Origin: Ramlibacter sp.
Lineage (GTDB): Bacteria > Pseudomonadota > Gammaproteobacteria > Burkholderiales > Burkholderiaceae_C
DNA length: 64,000 nt
Direction of reading: 5' to 3'
Assembly (NCBI GenBank): GCA_028292245.1
Contig: JAQGMS010000280.1
Coordinates: 1 to 64,000 of the forward strand
Every line of letters starts with the position of its first letter. Within the stretch, counting starts at the first letter, position 1. Of this stretch, positions 35,536 through 44,594 are shown one piece after another. The notes beneath the pieces were generated by a model, which saw nothing but the letters and a program-made list of their open reading frames with translations, ran no database searches and was not told the origin of the DNA. The position numbers were made by a program, and so were the translations under genes.

Positions 35536-36708
35536 TTACTTCTTCATCTGGAAGAGTTCTTGCAGCATGTCGTTGGCGGTGGAGATCACCTGCGAAGACG
35601 CCTGGTATCCCCGCTGCATGATCACCAAGTCACTGAACTCCTGCGACAAATCTACGTTGGAGAGTTCGACCATGCCCGAACGCACGGCGCCGAAGCTGCC
35701 GTCGCCGGCCACGCCGGTGTGCCAAGCCAAGCTGTTGGTCGCGTCAAACTGGTTGTTGCCTCTGGCAGCGACCGCGTCCAGGCTATCGAAGCGGCCGAGC
35801 GACAGCGTCGAGCCCTTGACCGTTTGGCCATTCGAGTAGGCCAGTACCAGCGTCCCGGATGCATCGAAGCTCTGGCTCGTCAAAGATCCCGGCAGGGAGC
35901 CATCCTGCGAGGCAAAGGCCAACGTGGAAAGGTTACCGGACGCGTAAGAAGTGACATTGGAGCTGAAATCAAGCGTCAGGGGGATCGCGGCCAGGCCGGC
36001 GGCCGTGTAGGTGATATTGACCCTGGAGTTGGCTGCCTGAGGTGTGCCGTTGCTGAAGACGATCTGGCCCGAGCCAACGACGGAGGCGCCGTCCATCAGC
36101 TGCACAGTCCAGGCTCCGGGTGTCGTCGCGCCGTCGTTCACCAGATTGACGCTCAACATGTGTTCGCCGCCCACGCTGTCGATGACCTTGACCGAGCCCA
36201 CCGTCTGCGTGGCGGCAGTGCTCGAAAGGTTGCCACTGAAGGTCGCCGTGGTCGTGGCCTTGCCTGGGACCGTACCCTTACCGGCGATGCTGATCTCGCC
36301 GATCGCGCCGTTTGCATCCTGACCCATGACCTTGGCGCCGTCTACCCGGCTGACCAGGACGCCGTCCTCGTTGAACGTGAATTGACCTGCGCGCGTGTAG
36401 TGGAGATTGCCACTGTCGTCCCGTACAGTGAATAGTCCCTGCCCGTCGATCGCCAGGTCGAGACTATTGCCGGTCTGGCGCAGTTCGCCCTGCTGGAAAT
36501 TGAGCACAGTGCCCGCAGTGTTGAGGCCGTAGCCGACCTGCATCGTCCCGGAACCCGAGTTGCTGTTGCTGTAGAACATGTCAGCGAACTGAAGGCTTGA
36601 ACTCTTGAAGCCGGGGGTATTGAGGTTGGCTGTGTTGTTGGCGATGACTCGCAAGCCTTGCGAGTAGCCCTGCAAGCCGGTCATTCCGACATAGATGGAA
36701 TTGAGCAC
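35536..36708 (-). CDS. flgE: Flagellar hook protein FlgE
   Basis: 390 residues from a GTG at 36708 (AGGAG 7 bp upstream). Standard ends: MNSIYVGMTGLQGYSQGLRVIANNTANLNTPGFKSS at the N-terminus and NVDLSQEFSDLVIMQRGYQASSQVISTANDMLQELFQMKK at the C-terminus, the rod/hook family motifs. The middle is the D1/D2 hook domain. Polymerises under FlgD to form the hook. Lies between flgD and the fliM-like gene. Confidence 0.94.
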   Translation of the reverse strand: MLNSIYVGMTGLQGYSQGLRVIANNTANLNTPGFKSSSLQFADMFYSNSNSGSGTMQVGYGLNTAGTVLNFQQGELRQTGNSLDLAIDGQGLFTVRDDSGNLHYTRAGQFTFNEDGVLVSRVDGAKVMGQDANGAIGEISIAGKGTVPGKATTTATFSGNLSSTAATQTVGSVKVIDSVGGEHMLSVNLVNDGATTPGAWTVQLMDGASVVGSGQIVFSNGTPQAANSRVNITYTAAGLAAIPLTLDFSSNVTSYASGNLSTLAFASQDGSLPGSLTSQSFDASGTLVLAYSNGQTVKGSTLSLGRFDSLDAVAARGNNQFDATNSLAWHTGVAGDGSFGAVRSGMVELSNVDLSQEFSDLVIMQRGYQASSQVISTANDMLQELFQMKK

Positions 36709-36769
36709 GTCGATCTCCTGATGGTGTAACTGTGTGGGTGAATGAAAGGAATGGCGGTGCGGTGGTCTA

Positions 36770-37171
36770 TCAGCGCACCGCGGTGATCTGTCCGAGACTG
36801 ATGCCCGACAGCAAAGCACCGGACGTGGTGGTGACCGAGAGGGCGGGAGAATCACCCGCCAGTGAAATCGCCGCGACGCTACCGGTCAGGGCTACGCCGC
36901 TGCTGGAGGTGAAGTCCACCATGCGTCCGATAAGGCCCACCGATTGAAGCGACGCCTGGTTGGTGATCAGCTGCGACATCTTGTCGTTGAGTTGCTGGGT
37001 CTGCTGGAGCGACGTGAATTGCGCCATTTGGGCCATGAACTGCTGGTTGTCCATGGGTTTGAGCGGATCCTGATAGGTCAGCTGCGTGAGCAGGATTTTC
37101 AGGAAATCCTCCATCCCCAGCGGATTGGCTTGGGTAGTGGACGGGCTGGCGGAGACGGAACTGACAGTCAT
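36770..37171 (-). CDS. flgD: Hook assembly scaffold FlgD, short form
   Basis: 133 residues. The N-terminal hook-capping region is present (MEDFLKILLTQLTYQDPLKPMDNQQFMAQMAQFTSL) followed by the beginning of the beta domain (GLIGRMVDFTSS). The usual inserted Tudor/Fn3-like domain of about 220-residue FlgD proteins is missing. Short versions exist in other bacteria. It caps the growing hook. Upstream of flgE by 61 bp; downstream of fliK. Confidence 0.9.
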   Translation of the reverse strand: MTVSSVSASPSTTQANPLGMEDFLKILLTQLTYQDPLKPMDNQQFMAQMAQFTSLQQTQQLNDKMSQLITNQASLQSVGLIGRMVDFTSSSGVALTGSVAAISLAGDSPALSVTTTSGALLSGISLGQITAVR

Positions 37172-37179
37172 CAAATATC

Positions 37180-38502
37180 CTACGGTTTGAGATAGCTGGA
37201 ATTGGCTGCACCAAGCGCGCGACCGCCGAGCCCAGGTTGCGATTGCGACTGATCCGAAGCGGCGGTGAATGCTTCGAACGATCGGCCCTGCTCGCTCTCA
37301 CGATCGACCAGCAGTCTGCCGTTGCATGTCATCGACAGGAGACGGACTCCCTGCGTGGCCATCCAGTGCTGCAGGTGTGACGCCATCGGCCCGACGTCAT
37401 TCAGCGCCTGAGCGTCCACGCCCAGCCACAACCGCACGCCCTGCGAGGACCATTCGGCGTGAACCCGAATGTCCGCGGGAGCCTCGCCCGCTGTACGGCT
37501 CACGGGCTTGGCAGGACTCGCATGCGCGCTGCGCGCTGCTCGATACTCGCGCGCTTGGTCTGCCTGCAACGCGCCTGTCTGCGGCTCGGCGTCGGCCGAG
37601 GCCGGCGAAGGCACTGGGCCGGAGTGGATATCCGCTTGTGGGGGCTGCAGTTCCAAGGATGTTTGGCCGTTAGCATTGATAGCGACAGACGACGGCCAGC
37701 TTGCACCCGGCTGTGCTCTCGGGCTCGCGGAAGTCGCAGTGAGCTCAACTCTGCCAAAACTCTGCAACGATCGAGCTAGCTCTTGAGAGTCGAATGGGAT
37801 TTGCGGATCGCGGCTGGGCGTGTCTTGCCGCGCACCAGCAGTGGATGGAGTTGCATGCGGATTTGCGCCTCCATCGTCACGAGCTTCAATGCGGCGCCCC
37901 TTGTCCGCCGCGGCTTCGCTTGTCGAGGTCTCTGCACTAGCCGCCGGGGCGGCGGGGGGCTGGCCAGGAGTAGCGCGAGGCGAGCGGGCCTCGACTCGCG
38001 CGCCGGGACCCGCACCGACCGGCACCCGGCCAGAGTCGGGCCGAGCGTGTTCGGCTTGGGGTTGGTCCTCGCGAGTCACCTGGGCTTCTCCCTCAGGCTG
38101 CTGCGCCTTGCGTGGCTCAATCGAGTGGCCATGCGCTGTATCGCGCGACTCCTGTGTCAGATTCTGGCGAGGCGCCTCATACGCGGTGGGCTCGCCAGCA
38201 GGCGCCGGAACCGAAGACTCCACCGTCAAAGCTGTTGCCATAGGCGGCGGGAGTGAGACCGCAAGTCCGCTGGCCACAAGTGAAGCCGTCGCGAGGCCGG
38301 CCGGCGGCGCGGCAGGCGTGGGCACGGTTGCCAACGGGGTGTATCCCACCACCGAATGTGCCAGCCACGCTTCCATTTGCAAGCGTTCCATTTCGCGCTG
38401 CCAGGCTTGGGCGTGCTCGTCACGACTGCCTTCACTGGTGCGGGTCCCAGGCTTCGCAGGCGTGGCCAATGAAACGGCGGGGTTGAATGCGACGTCCTTC
38501 AT
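37180..38502 (-). CDS. fliK: Flagellar hook-length control protein FliK
   Basis: 440 residues from an ATG overlapping the fliJ stop. The long N-terminal part is low-complexity, Pro/Ala/Gln-rich and disordered. The C-terminal switch domain is recognisable (EWSSQGVRLWLGVDAQALNDV, LQHWMATQGVRLLSMTCNGRLL). It measures hook length and switches the export gate (FlhB) from hook to filament substrates. Its presence implies a hook of controlled length, though no filament gene is nearby. Confidence 0.8.
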   Translation of the reverse strand: MKDVAFNPAVSLATPAKPGTRTSEGSRDEHAQAWQREMERLQMEAWLAHSVVGYTPLATVPTPAAPPAGLATASLVASGLAVSLPPPMATALTVESSVPAPAGEPTAYEAPRQNLTQESRDTAHGHSIEPRKAQQPEGEAQVTREDQPQAEHARPDSGRVPVGAGPGARVEARSPRATPGQPPAAPAASAETSTSEAAADKGRRIEARDDGGANPHATPSTAGARQDTPSRDPQIPFDSQELARSLQSFGRVELTATSASPRAQPGASWPSSVAINANGQTSLELQPPQADIHSGPVPSPASADAEPQTGALQADQAREYRAARSAHASPAKPVSRTAGEAPADIRVHAEWSSQGVRLWLGVDAQALNDVGPMASHLQHWMATQGVRLLSMTCNGRLLVDRESEQGRSFEAFTAASDQSQSQPGLGGRALGAANSSYLKP

Positions 38503-38978
38503 TTGAAGTCCTTCGCCGTTTCGCGGCTGGTGCTTCGGGCGGACCAGTCGCGGTCCGCTTCGGCATCGATCTTTCTTTGCAACTGGAGCACGTATGCCTT
38601 CTGTGAAGCGGTGCGATGCTCGTCGAGCACCTGCACTCTGGTTTGCTTCCGGGCGCACTGCCGGTGGGTTTCACGCACCGACTCCGTCAATGCGTGAATG
38701 TCGACTTCGACCTCGGACCTGCGCTGATGCAAGCTCGCAAGGTAGCCCAGCAAGCGCGCGTGGCTTGCCGGGTCGCGTCGCGATTGCCAAGCATGCGCGG
38801 CCTCTTCGGCTTGGAGTTCGGACTGTCGGTTTAGGTCATCTCGCGTTGCGCAGCACTCGGCGAGCCGGCGTTTCAGGTCACCCAAGCGAACGAGCTCGGC
38901 GTCCAGTTGCCATCGGCGCTGGGTCCGCACGGACTCCAGGGCGTAGTCAAATCCTCGCAGGTCAAGTCCGGCCATCAT
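38499..38978 (-). CDS. fliJ: Flagellar export chaperone FliJ
   Basis: 159 residues, almost entirely coiled-coil-like charged helices (LRGFDYALESVRTQRRWQLD, DIHALTESVRETHRQCARKQ). ATG overlaps the fliI stop. FliJ connects the FliI ATPase to FlhA. The position between fliI and fliK is typical. The sequence is divergent but length and pattern fit. Confidence 0.75.
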   Translation of the reverse strand: MMAGLDLRGFDYALESVRTQRRWQLDAELVRLGDLKRRLAECCATRDDLNRQSELQAEEAAHAWQSRRDPASHARLLGYLASLHQRRSEVEVDIHALTESVRETHRQCARKQTRVQVLDEHRTASQKAYVLQLQRKIDAEADRDWSARSTSRETAKDFK

Positions 38979-40336
38979 GCATTCCTTGCAGGGACTTTGG
39001 CGCCCGGACTTTTCATCGCCTCGCCTAGGTTGGCGAGGCTTTGCTGCGCGGGCGCTCCGCCTTCGCGCTGCCGCAGCCAGTCGAGCAGCCGCGGCTGCAA
39101 TGACAGCGCGTGGTCGAGCTGTTTGTTGCTGCCGGCCTCGTAGGCTCCAATGTCCACCATCTGGCGGTTGCGTTCGAGCAGCGCCAACTGCTTGACGGTT
39201 TCGATGGCCAGTTCGCGGTGGCCTGGGCTCGTGACGTCGGGCATGATTCGGCTTGCGCTTTGAAGCACGTCGATAGCTGGGTACTGCCCGGAATGCGCGA
39301 GCTGGCGCGACAGGACGATGTGGCCGTCCAGGATCGACCGCATGCTGTCCGAAACCGGCTCGTTGAGGTCATCGCCTTCCACCAGCACCGTCATGAGGGC
39401 CGTGATCGAACCGCCCGTCGCTCCCGTGCCGCAACGCTCACAAAGCTCAGGCAGTTGCGCGAATACTGAAGGCGTGTAGCCGCGCGCCGTGGGCGGCTCG
39501 CCGGCGGCCAGTCCCACCTCCCGCCGCGCCATCGCAAACCGGGTAACGGAATCCATGGTCAGGAGCACGTGCTTGCCACTGTCCCGAAAAAACTCGGCGA
39601 TGGTCAAAGCTGCGTAAGCTGCGCGGATGCGACTTAGCGCGGGTTGGTCCGAAGCGGCCACCACGACGACCGAGCGGCTCAATCCTTGCGGCCCAAGCTG
39701 CTTGTCGATGAACTCTTTCACCTCGCGGCCGCGCTCGCCAATCAGTGCGATGACGTTGACATCGGCTTTGACGTGGCGGGCGATCATGCCCAGTAACGTG
39801 CTCTTGCCGACACCGCTGCCGGCAAAGATTCCCATCCGCTGACCCCGGCCCAGAGTCAGCAGCCCATCGATGGCGCGTACCCCGGTTTCGAGCATGTGCT
39901 CGATTCGCGGCCGATCCATCGGGTTCGTGGGTGCCGCACGCAACGGGCGGTGCTGTGTCACTTGCGGTGGTTTGCCGGCATCGAGCGGCGCTCCAAAGCC
40001 ATCAATGACGCGCCCGAGTAGCGCGTCGCCCACACCCAGCAGTGACTGTCTTCCCTGCGCGACCACTTCGCAGCCCGCGGTCAGCCCCTCAACCGATCCA
40101 TAGGGCATTAGCGCCAAATGATCCGTGTGTACGCCCACGACCTCGGCGAGCACGGGATTGCCTGCGGTGGCGTTGGCGGCATGTGGGCGCGGCCAGACGG
40201 TGCACATCTCCCCGACGGCGGCATCCAGGCCCTGGACGTCCATCGCAAGGCCGCCGACTCGGCGAACGCTACCGGCGCGGCGAGTGAGCTGGGCCGTTCC
40301 AATGGCCGCCCTGTAGGAGGCGAGTTCCGTCATCAT
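38975..40336 (-). CDS. fliI: Flagellum-specific ATPase FliI
   Basis: 453 residues. Walker A GSGVGKST near 170, GERGREVKEFID, and the DSVTRFAMARREVGLAAGEPPTARGYTPSVF block are the family signature. The C-terminal helical domain is intact. It powers loading of export substrates together with FliH and FliJ. Overlaps both neighbours by 4 bp (ATGA), so translation is coupled across fliH-fliI-fliJ-fliK. Confidence 0.96.
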   Translation of the reverse strand: MMTELASYRAAIGTAQLTRRAGSVRRVGGLAMDVQGLDAAVGEMCTVWPRPHAANATAGNPVLAEVVGVHTDHLALMPYGSVEGLTAGCEVVAQGRQSLLGVGDALLGRVIDGFGAPLDAGKPPQVTQHRPLRAAPTNPMDRPRIEHMLETGVRAIDGLLTLGRGQRMGIFAGSGVGKSTLLGMIARHVKADVNVIALIGERGREVKEFIDKQLGPQGLSRSVVVVAASDQPALSRIRAAYAALTIAEFFRDSGKHVLLTMDSVTRFAMARREVGLAAGEPPTARGYTPSVFAQLPELCERCGTGATGGSITALMTVLVEGDDLNEPVSDSMRSILDGHIVLSRQLAHSGQYPAIDVLQSASRIMPDVTSPGHRELAIETVKQLALLERNRQMVDIGAYEAGSNKQLDHALSLQPRLLDWLRQREGGAPAQQSLANLGEAMKSPGAKVPARNA

Positions 40337-41175
40337 GACGCCGCGCCCTGCACAGATGCCGCAACCTTTCGCTGCACGCGAGCTTCAGTCAGCGCCATTC
40401 CAATGGCCCTCAGTTGGACCTCCAGTCGCGCGTCGAGGCTGCCATGGGCGGAGCGGAGGATGACTCCCCCAAGCTTCACCGACGTGTCGCCAGCCCAGTT
40501 CCATTTGCGGTTCGCCGGACCCTCACTGGCGGCGAGCACCTCAAAATCATCGGGGTGTACGTGCGCGACCAAGTCGGCGTTGTGGCCATGTTGCTCAAGC
40601 AAATGCGCGACCATGGAACGAAGCGCGACAGCGTTGACGGCCTCCTGGCCCAAGATCCTGCACAGTGCCTCGTGAGCCAGGGCAACCATATCTTCCTCGG
40701 CGTCTGCAACCACTTGTATGGCTTGCGCGGCCACCTGGTTCACCATTGCGTCCAGGCGTTCCAGGTATTGGCGCGTTTGCTGGACAGCCGCTGCATGCGC
40801 CGCCTGAGCTGCCTCTGCCGTTTGCGCGGCGGTGCGGTCAGCTTGCGCCTTTGCTTCCTGCAAACCCTCGATGCGCCCTTGCGCTTGTCCCTTCCGTTGG
40901 CCTTCTTCAAATCCGCGCTGGCTCGCTTGCGCTTGCGCGGCGTCTTGAGCCTCGTCGCGTTGCGACCGTTCTTTGGCCTGGCCGTCGTTCCAGCCACGTT
41001 GGTATTCGGCCTGCCGGTCGCGCACCGCCGCACCATCCTGGTGGCGTACCGGGGAGACCAACGGGAGAGCGAAACCGGCGGCACCTTGCAGCGCCGCACG
41101 GCTGCCCGGGGGCGACAACGCGAATGGCTGCTCGTGCAGGGCAACGCCACGCAGAATCTTGGAGATGCGGTCCAT
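40333..41175 (-). CDS. fliH: Flagellar export ATPase regulator FliH
   Basis: 280 residues from the ATG at 41175 (MDRISKILRG). The central part is a charged, Gln/Ala-rich coiled coil (QRDEAQDAAQAQASQRGFEEGQ). The C-terminal part (KLGGVILRSAHGSLDARLEVQ) matches the ATPase-binding FliH/SctL domain. The longer frame up to 41541 is a shadow. It binds FliI and FliN. It begins 20 bp after the end of the short fliG. Confidence 0.85.
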   Translation of the reverse strand: MDRISKILRGVALHEQPFALSPPGSRAALQGAAGFALPLVSPVRHQDGAAVRDRQAEYQRGWNDGQAKERSQRDEAQDAAQAQASQRGFEEGQRKGQAQGRIEGLQEAKAQADRTAAQTAEAAQAAHAAAVQQTRQYLERLDAMVNQVAAQAIQVVADAEEDMVALAHEALCRILGQEAVNAVALRSMVAHLLEQHGHNADLVAHVHPDDFEVLAASEGPANRKWNWAGDTSVKLGGVILRSAHGSLDARLEVQLRAIGMALTEARVQRKVAASVQGAAS

Positions 41176-41195
41176 CTTGACGTGCTCCGCGCTAT

Positions 41196-41825
41196 TCACG
41201 CCCAGCGCCGGACAAAAGCCCGGACGCGGGTGGACAAGCTTTCCCGCGCCGGGGTCGAAAACGGCGTAGAGGATGTGCCGACCGACAGACGGGCTGCGAT
41301 CTCCTGACGCAGCGCCTCCCGGAGCTTTGGTGCCTGTGAAAGGGAGGCGGCACTCAGGGCCGACGTCCCAAGCATCCACTGGACTTGACGGCGCTTGGAC
41401 GCATTCAGCTGCGCCAGCACGCGTGGCACGTCCGATTCGCGGCACATCGTCGCCACTTGCGCTGCCGCAACGGCGGGCTCGCCTTGGAGCAGCTGCGCCA
41501 ACTCGCCGAGCTGCGCATCCGCTAGCATCCCGAAGGCGCATTCATCTGCCCCTCGCCCGGATACAGCCGTCGCACGTGGGGCCGCAGCTGACGAGACCGA
41601 AGCGTGATCCGCTGTATTCAGGGCCTGCCGCACCACGTCGCGGTCAGGCGCAATTCCCAGCGCCTGCAGTTCCTGGAGGAGCCGTTCGACTTCCGGTCGG
41701 TGCAGGGGAGAAAGCTTAGCCATCATCCAGCTCTTGTCATCCGCGGCAAGCGCGTGGAGCGTGAGAGCGCACCGGCGAAGCGCGTGCTCGTCCGACGAGG
41801 CGATGAATTGGTCGCGTCCGCTCAT
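41196..41825 (-). CDS. fliG: Truncated FliG-like switch protein lacking the C-terminal domain
   Basis: 209 residues where FliG should be about 330. The N-terminal helical domain is recognisable (LTLHALAADDKSWMMAKLSPLHRPEVERLLQELQALG). A second armadillo-like unit follows (GMLADAQLGELAQLLQGEPAVAAAQVATMC), corresponding to the FliG middle domain with the EHPQ motif altered to GEPA. The protein stops before the charged C-terminal domain that contacts the MotA stator. No fragment of that domain lies before fliH, which starts 20 bp later. It sits exactly in the fliF-fliG-fliH position. Assigned by context plus weak sequence pattern. Confidence 0.65.
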   Translation of the reverse strand: MSGRDQFIASSDEHALRRCALTLHALAADDKSWMMAKLSPLHRPEVERLLQELQALGIAPDRDVVRQALNTADHASVSSAAAPRATAVSGRGADECAFGMLADAQLGELAQLLQGEPAVAAAQVATMCRESDVPRVLAQLNASKRRQVQWMLGTSALSAASLSQAPKLREALRQEIAARLSVGTSSTPFSTPARESLSTRVRAFVRRWA

Positions 41826-43288
41826 AGCCGAGCACCCAGGTTCATCTCGTCATGCCCAACGCCTGCCTTCGCGGCGGCCGGTGCTTGCAGCCATTGTTGC
41901 ATCTGCGACAGAACCACTTGGCGCTGGTCGGCATCGAGCGTCCGCACTTTGCGGACCCGCGAGCGGCGCCGCACCAGCCAAACTACCGCGGCCAGGACGA
42001 CAGCGGACAAGATTGCCAAACCAAAAACAATCGTTCGCTCGACAGCCACCGGCGCTACATTCGACGACTGTGCAGCGGGCATCGCGTCAGCGGACGCCCC
42101 AGTCGCGCCGGCTGGGTGCTGCTGCGTCGCCGGTTCAAAGGCATTGAGGCTCTGCACGACCACCGTGTCGCCGCGATCGCTCACGGCCCCCACCGCCGCC
42201 GAGACCAGCAAGCGCATTTGCTCAATCTGCGGCTCATTCATGGGTTGACGGATGACCGCCAGTACCTGGAGTCGCCGGATCGCACCGGCCTGGCTCGTCA
42301 CCTGCTCGACGCGGCGCCCGACTTGGTATTCGACCTCGCGCTGAGTGTTGCCGACTCTCCCGCCCGCGTCGGCTTGACCGCTCAATGGGGGCCCGGCATC
42401 ACGTGCGACTTCGCGCTCTTTCACCATGACCCCGGCCGTGCGTTGGCCTGGGTTCGGAGAGGATCCCAAAACATCCTCAGTCGTGACTTTCACCTGGTCC
42501 ATATTCAAGGTCACGTCGACGCTCGCCAAGGCTTGGCCCGGGCCAAAGGCTCGCTCGAGCACTTGCGTTGCCTTGCGCGATAGCTGGGCCTCGGTCTCGC
42601 GCTTCAAATCCAGGCGCCCCGACCCAAGGTCCGCGCCCGTCTCACCCGATGCGACGCGGGTGAGCGCAACGCCTTGTTCGTCAACGATGGTGACGTCCTC
42701 CGTGGCGATCCCGGGCACGGCGGACGAAACCAGCCGCTGGATGCCACTGACCTGTTCAGCGCGCAGAAATTGACCGGTCTTCAGGCTTAGCGTGATCGCA
42801 GCCTTGGCCTTGCTTGCCGATCGCTTGAAAAGCCCTTCCTCGGGCAGAGCCAGGTGAACGCGCACGTCGCGCACCTCAGCCAGCGACATGATGGTCCGGG
42901 CGATTTCGCCCTGCAGCGCTCGCTGGTAGTTGATCTTCTGCGCGAACTCGGTCATGCCGAAATCAGCGTTGTTGAAAAGCTCGAACCCCGCGGCGCCGTG
43001 CAGCGGCAAGTCCTTGCCCATGAGCTTGAGCCGCGTGGCGTGTACGACGGCGCCATCAACCAGGATCGTGTTCCCGTCGCCACCGATCTTGTAGGGCACC
43101 TTCATGCGATCCAACTCCGCCACCATGGTGGCGGTGTCTTGCGGCTTGAGGTCGGCGAAGAGGACTTGGTAGTCGGTTCGCCATAGCCACACCGCCGCGC
43201 CCATCATCGACGCTACGATGACGGCGATGCCCAGCAGCAGTCCCGCGCGCGCCGGCGGGCCTAGCGCGCTCCAATAGTCCTTAAGCAC
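41822..43288 (-). CDS. fliF: Flagellar MS-ring protein FliF
   Basis: 488 residues (usually 550-570). First membrane helix at residues 15-35, the ring-building motifs (YQVLFADLKPQDTATMV, LPLHGAAGFELFNN, MTEFAQKINYQRALQGEIARTI, VRVHLALPEEGLFKRS) are conserved, and a second membrane helix (IVFGLAILSAVVLAAVVWLV) is followed by a short cytoplasmic tail that should bind FliG. Overlaps fliG by 4 bp. Forms the inner-membrane base ring. Confidence 0.94.
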   Translation of the reverse strand: MLKDYWSALGPPARAGLLLGIAVIVASMMGAAVWLWRTDYQVLFADLKPQDTATMVAELDRMKVPYKIGGDGNTILVDGAVVHATRLKLMGKDLPLHGAAGFELFNNADFGMTEFAQKINYQRALQGEIARTIMSLAEVRDVRVHLALPEEGLFKRSASKAKAAITLSLKTGQFLRAEQVSGIQRLVSSAVPGIATEDVTIVDEQGVALTRVASGETGADLGSGRLDLKRETEAQLSRKATQVLERAFGPGQALASVDVTLNMDQVKVTTEDVLGSSPNPGQRTAGVMVKEREVARDAGPPLSGQADAGGRVGNTQREVEYQVGRRVEQVTSQAGAIRRLQVLAVIRQPMNEPQIEQMRLLVSAAVGAVSDRGDTVVVQSLNAFEPATQQHPAGATGASADAMPAAQSSNVAPVAVERTIVFGLAILSAVVLAAVVWLVRRRSRVRKVRTLDADQRQVVLSQMQQWLQAPAAAKAGVGHDEMNLGARL

Positions 43289-43357
43289 GTAAATCTCCAG
43301 TGAAAGTCGAGTCGATGAGGCGTAGTAGAAGTTCAGTCAAGCGTGGTCGAGAGATGC

Positions 43358-43681
43358 CTAGATTTGCATCTTCATCACGTCCTGGTACGCCTCGAGCAGG
43401 CGGCTGCGCACCTGCATCATCAGTTGAAAAGAAAGACGGCTTTCTTCCAGCTGGATCATCACTTGGTGGACGTTCTGAGTGTCGCCCGTGGCGATCCGCT
43501 GCAGGCCCACTTGACTGGCGACGAGTCCTTCGTTGACGTTTGCGAGACCTTGGCTGACCATCTGCGAGAAACCCCCGGCGGGGTCCGCAGCGGCCGCACG
43601 CGCCTCCGGCACCATGTCTTCAGGAAAGACCGCGGACAACTGTTCAACGGGCACTGCGCCCACGGGCGGAATCGGATTCAC
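43358..43681 (-). CDS. fliE: Hook-basal body protein FliE
   Basis: 107 residues from a GTG overlapping the flgC stop. The C-terminal FliE motif is clear (VNEGLVASQVGLQRIATGDTQNVHQVMIQLEESRLSFQLMMQVRSRLLEAYQDVMKMQ). It links the MS ring/export gate to the rod. Between flgC and fliF as in many flagellar operons. Confidence 0.93.
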   Translation of the reverse strand: MNPIPPVGAVPVEQLSAVFPEDMVPEARAAAADPAGGFSQMVSQGLANVNEGLVASQVGLQRIATGDTQNVHQVMIQLEESRLSFQLMMQVRSRLLEAYQDVMKMQI

Positions 43682-44124
43682 GAGTTGCCCCCGATGTCCA
43701 GCGCCTTGAGGGCCAGTGAACGGCTGGTGTTCAGCGCTGCGACGTTGGCTTCGTATGCACGGCTCGCGCCAAGCATAGAGACCATCTCGGCGGCGGGATC
43801 GACGCCCGGATAGCTGACGAAGCCACGCGCATCGGCAAGTGGGTGGCCCGGCTCGTGAACCATCCTGGGATTGACGCTGGCGGGCTCGACGCGAAAATCC
43901 GGTGCCATTGTCGCCGCGCCGGCTGCGTCTTCGCCTCCACGCATCATTGCGGCGAAGGCGCCAGGCGCTGCAGCCTGCGCGACAACGCGCATGGGTGTAT
44001 ACCCTGGCTGGCCTGCGGCTTGGGTCGTATGCGCGTTGGCGAGATTGAGGGCTGCCACTTCCACGCGGGTGCGCTCGACCGCCATGCCTGCCGCGCTGAT
44101 TGCGAATGTTGGGTTGAAATTCAA
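43678..44124 (-). CDS. flgC: Flagellar rod protein FlgC
   Basis: 148 residues from a TTG at 44124, chosen because AGGAG lies about 8 bp upstream and the family start (FNPTFAISAAGMAVERTRVEVAALNLANAHTT) follows. An ATG at 44169 would overlap flgB. The C-terminal NVAALNTSRSLALKALDIG is typical. Forms part of the proximal rod. Confidence 0.92.
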   Translation of the reverse strand: MNFNPTFAISAAGMAVERTRVEVAALNLANAHTTQAAGQPGYTPMRVVAQAAAPGAFAAMMRGGEDAAGAATMAPDFRVEPASVNPRMVHEPGHPLADARGFVSYPGVDPAAEMVSMLGASRAYEANVAALNTSRSLALKALDIGGNS

Positions 44125-44155
44125 AATGAGTCTCCTGAAAGAAGGGTGGCAGGCG

Positions 44156-44539
44156 TCAACGCTTGCCATCCGCGATAGCAGTCGAAAGGATGGAAAAGTG
44201 ACGGCTCAGCGCGCGCGTGAGAACTTGAAATTGCACCGCGTTTTGCGCCATGTCCGCCACCTGCTGGTCGAGTTGGACCTTGACAGGTAAGCCGTTGTCA
44301 TCCAATGCTGGTTGCATCTGTACCTGGACGCCGGCGAGCGACGCACGATCGACACTGCCCTTGCTCTGCAGGTTCCGTCTTGCTTCCTCAAGCAGAGATT
44401 CGAATTCCACTTTTTGCGGAATGTAGCCTTCGGTCGCGTGATTGGCGATGTTGGCGGCGATCGCCTGCTGGCGCAGGCTGGCCGCGTCGAGCGCCAGGCT
44501 CAACGCCGACGTGGTGATGGATTCGAGGCCGTCAGTCAC
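44156..44539 (-). CDS. flgB: Flagellar rod protein FlgB
   Basis: 127 residues from a GTG with AGGAG upstream. N-terminal SALSLALDAASLRQQAIAANIANHATEGYIPQKVEFE is the rod signature. C-terminal NAVQFQVLTRALSRHFSIL fits. First gene after flgI; no flgJ precedes it. Proximal rod component. Confidence 0.93.
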   Translation of the reverse strand: MTDGLESITTSALSLALDAASLRQQAIAANIANHATEGYIPQKVEFESLLEEARRNLQSKGSVDRASLAGVQVQMQPALDDNGLPVKVQLDQQVADMAQNAVQFQVLTRALSRHFSILSTAIADGKR

Positions 44540-44594
44540 AAGGTGCTCCTGTTGCGGCTGTGTTGAGAACGATGGGCGTGGTTCATGTCATTTC

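Noticed and set aside
36770..37171. Short FlgD as evidence of a broken flagellum
   Set aside because: FlgD proteins of about 140 residues work in other bacteria, so the length alone is not abnormal.
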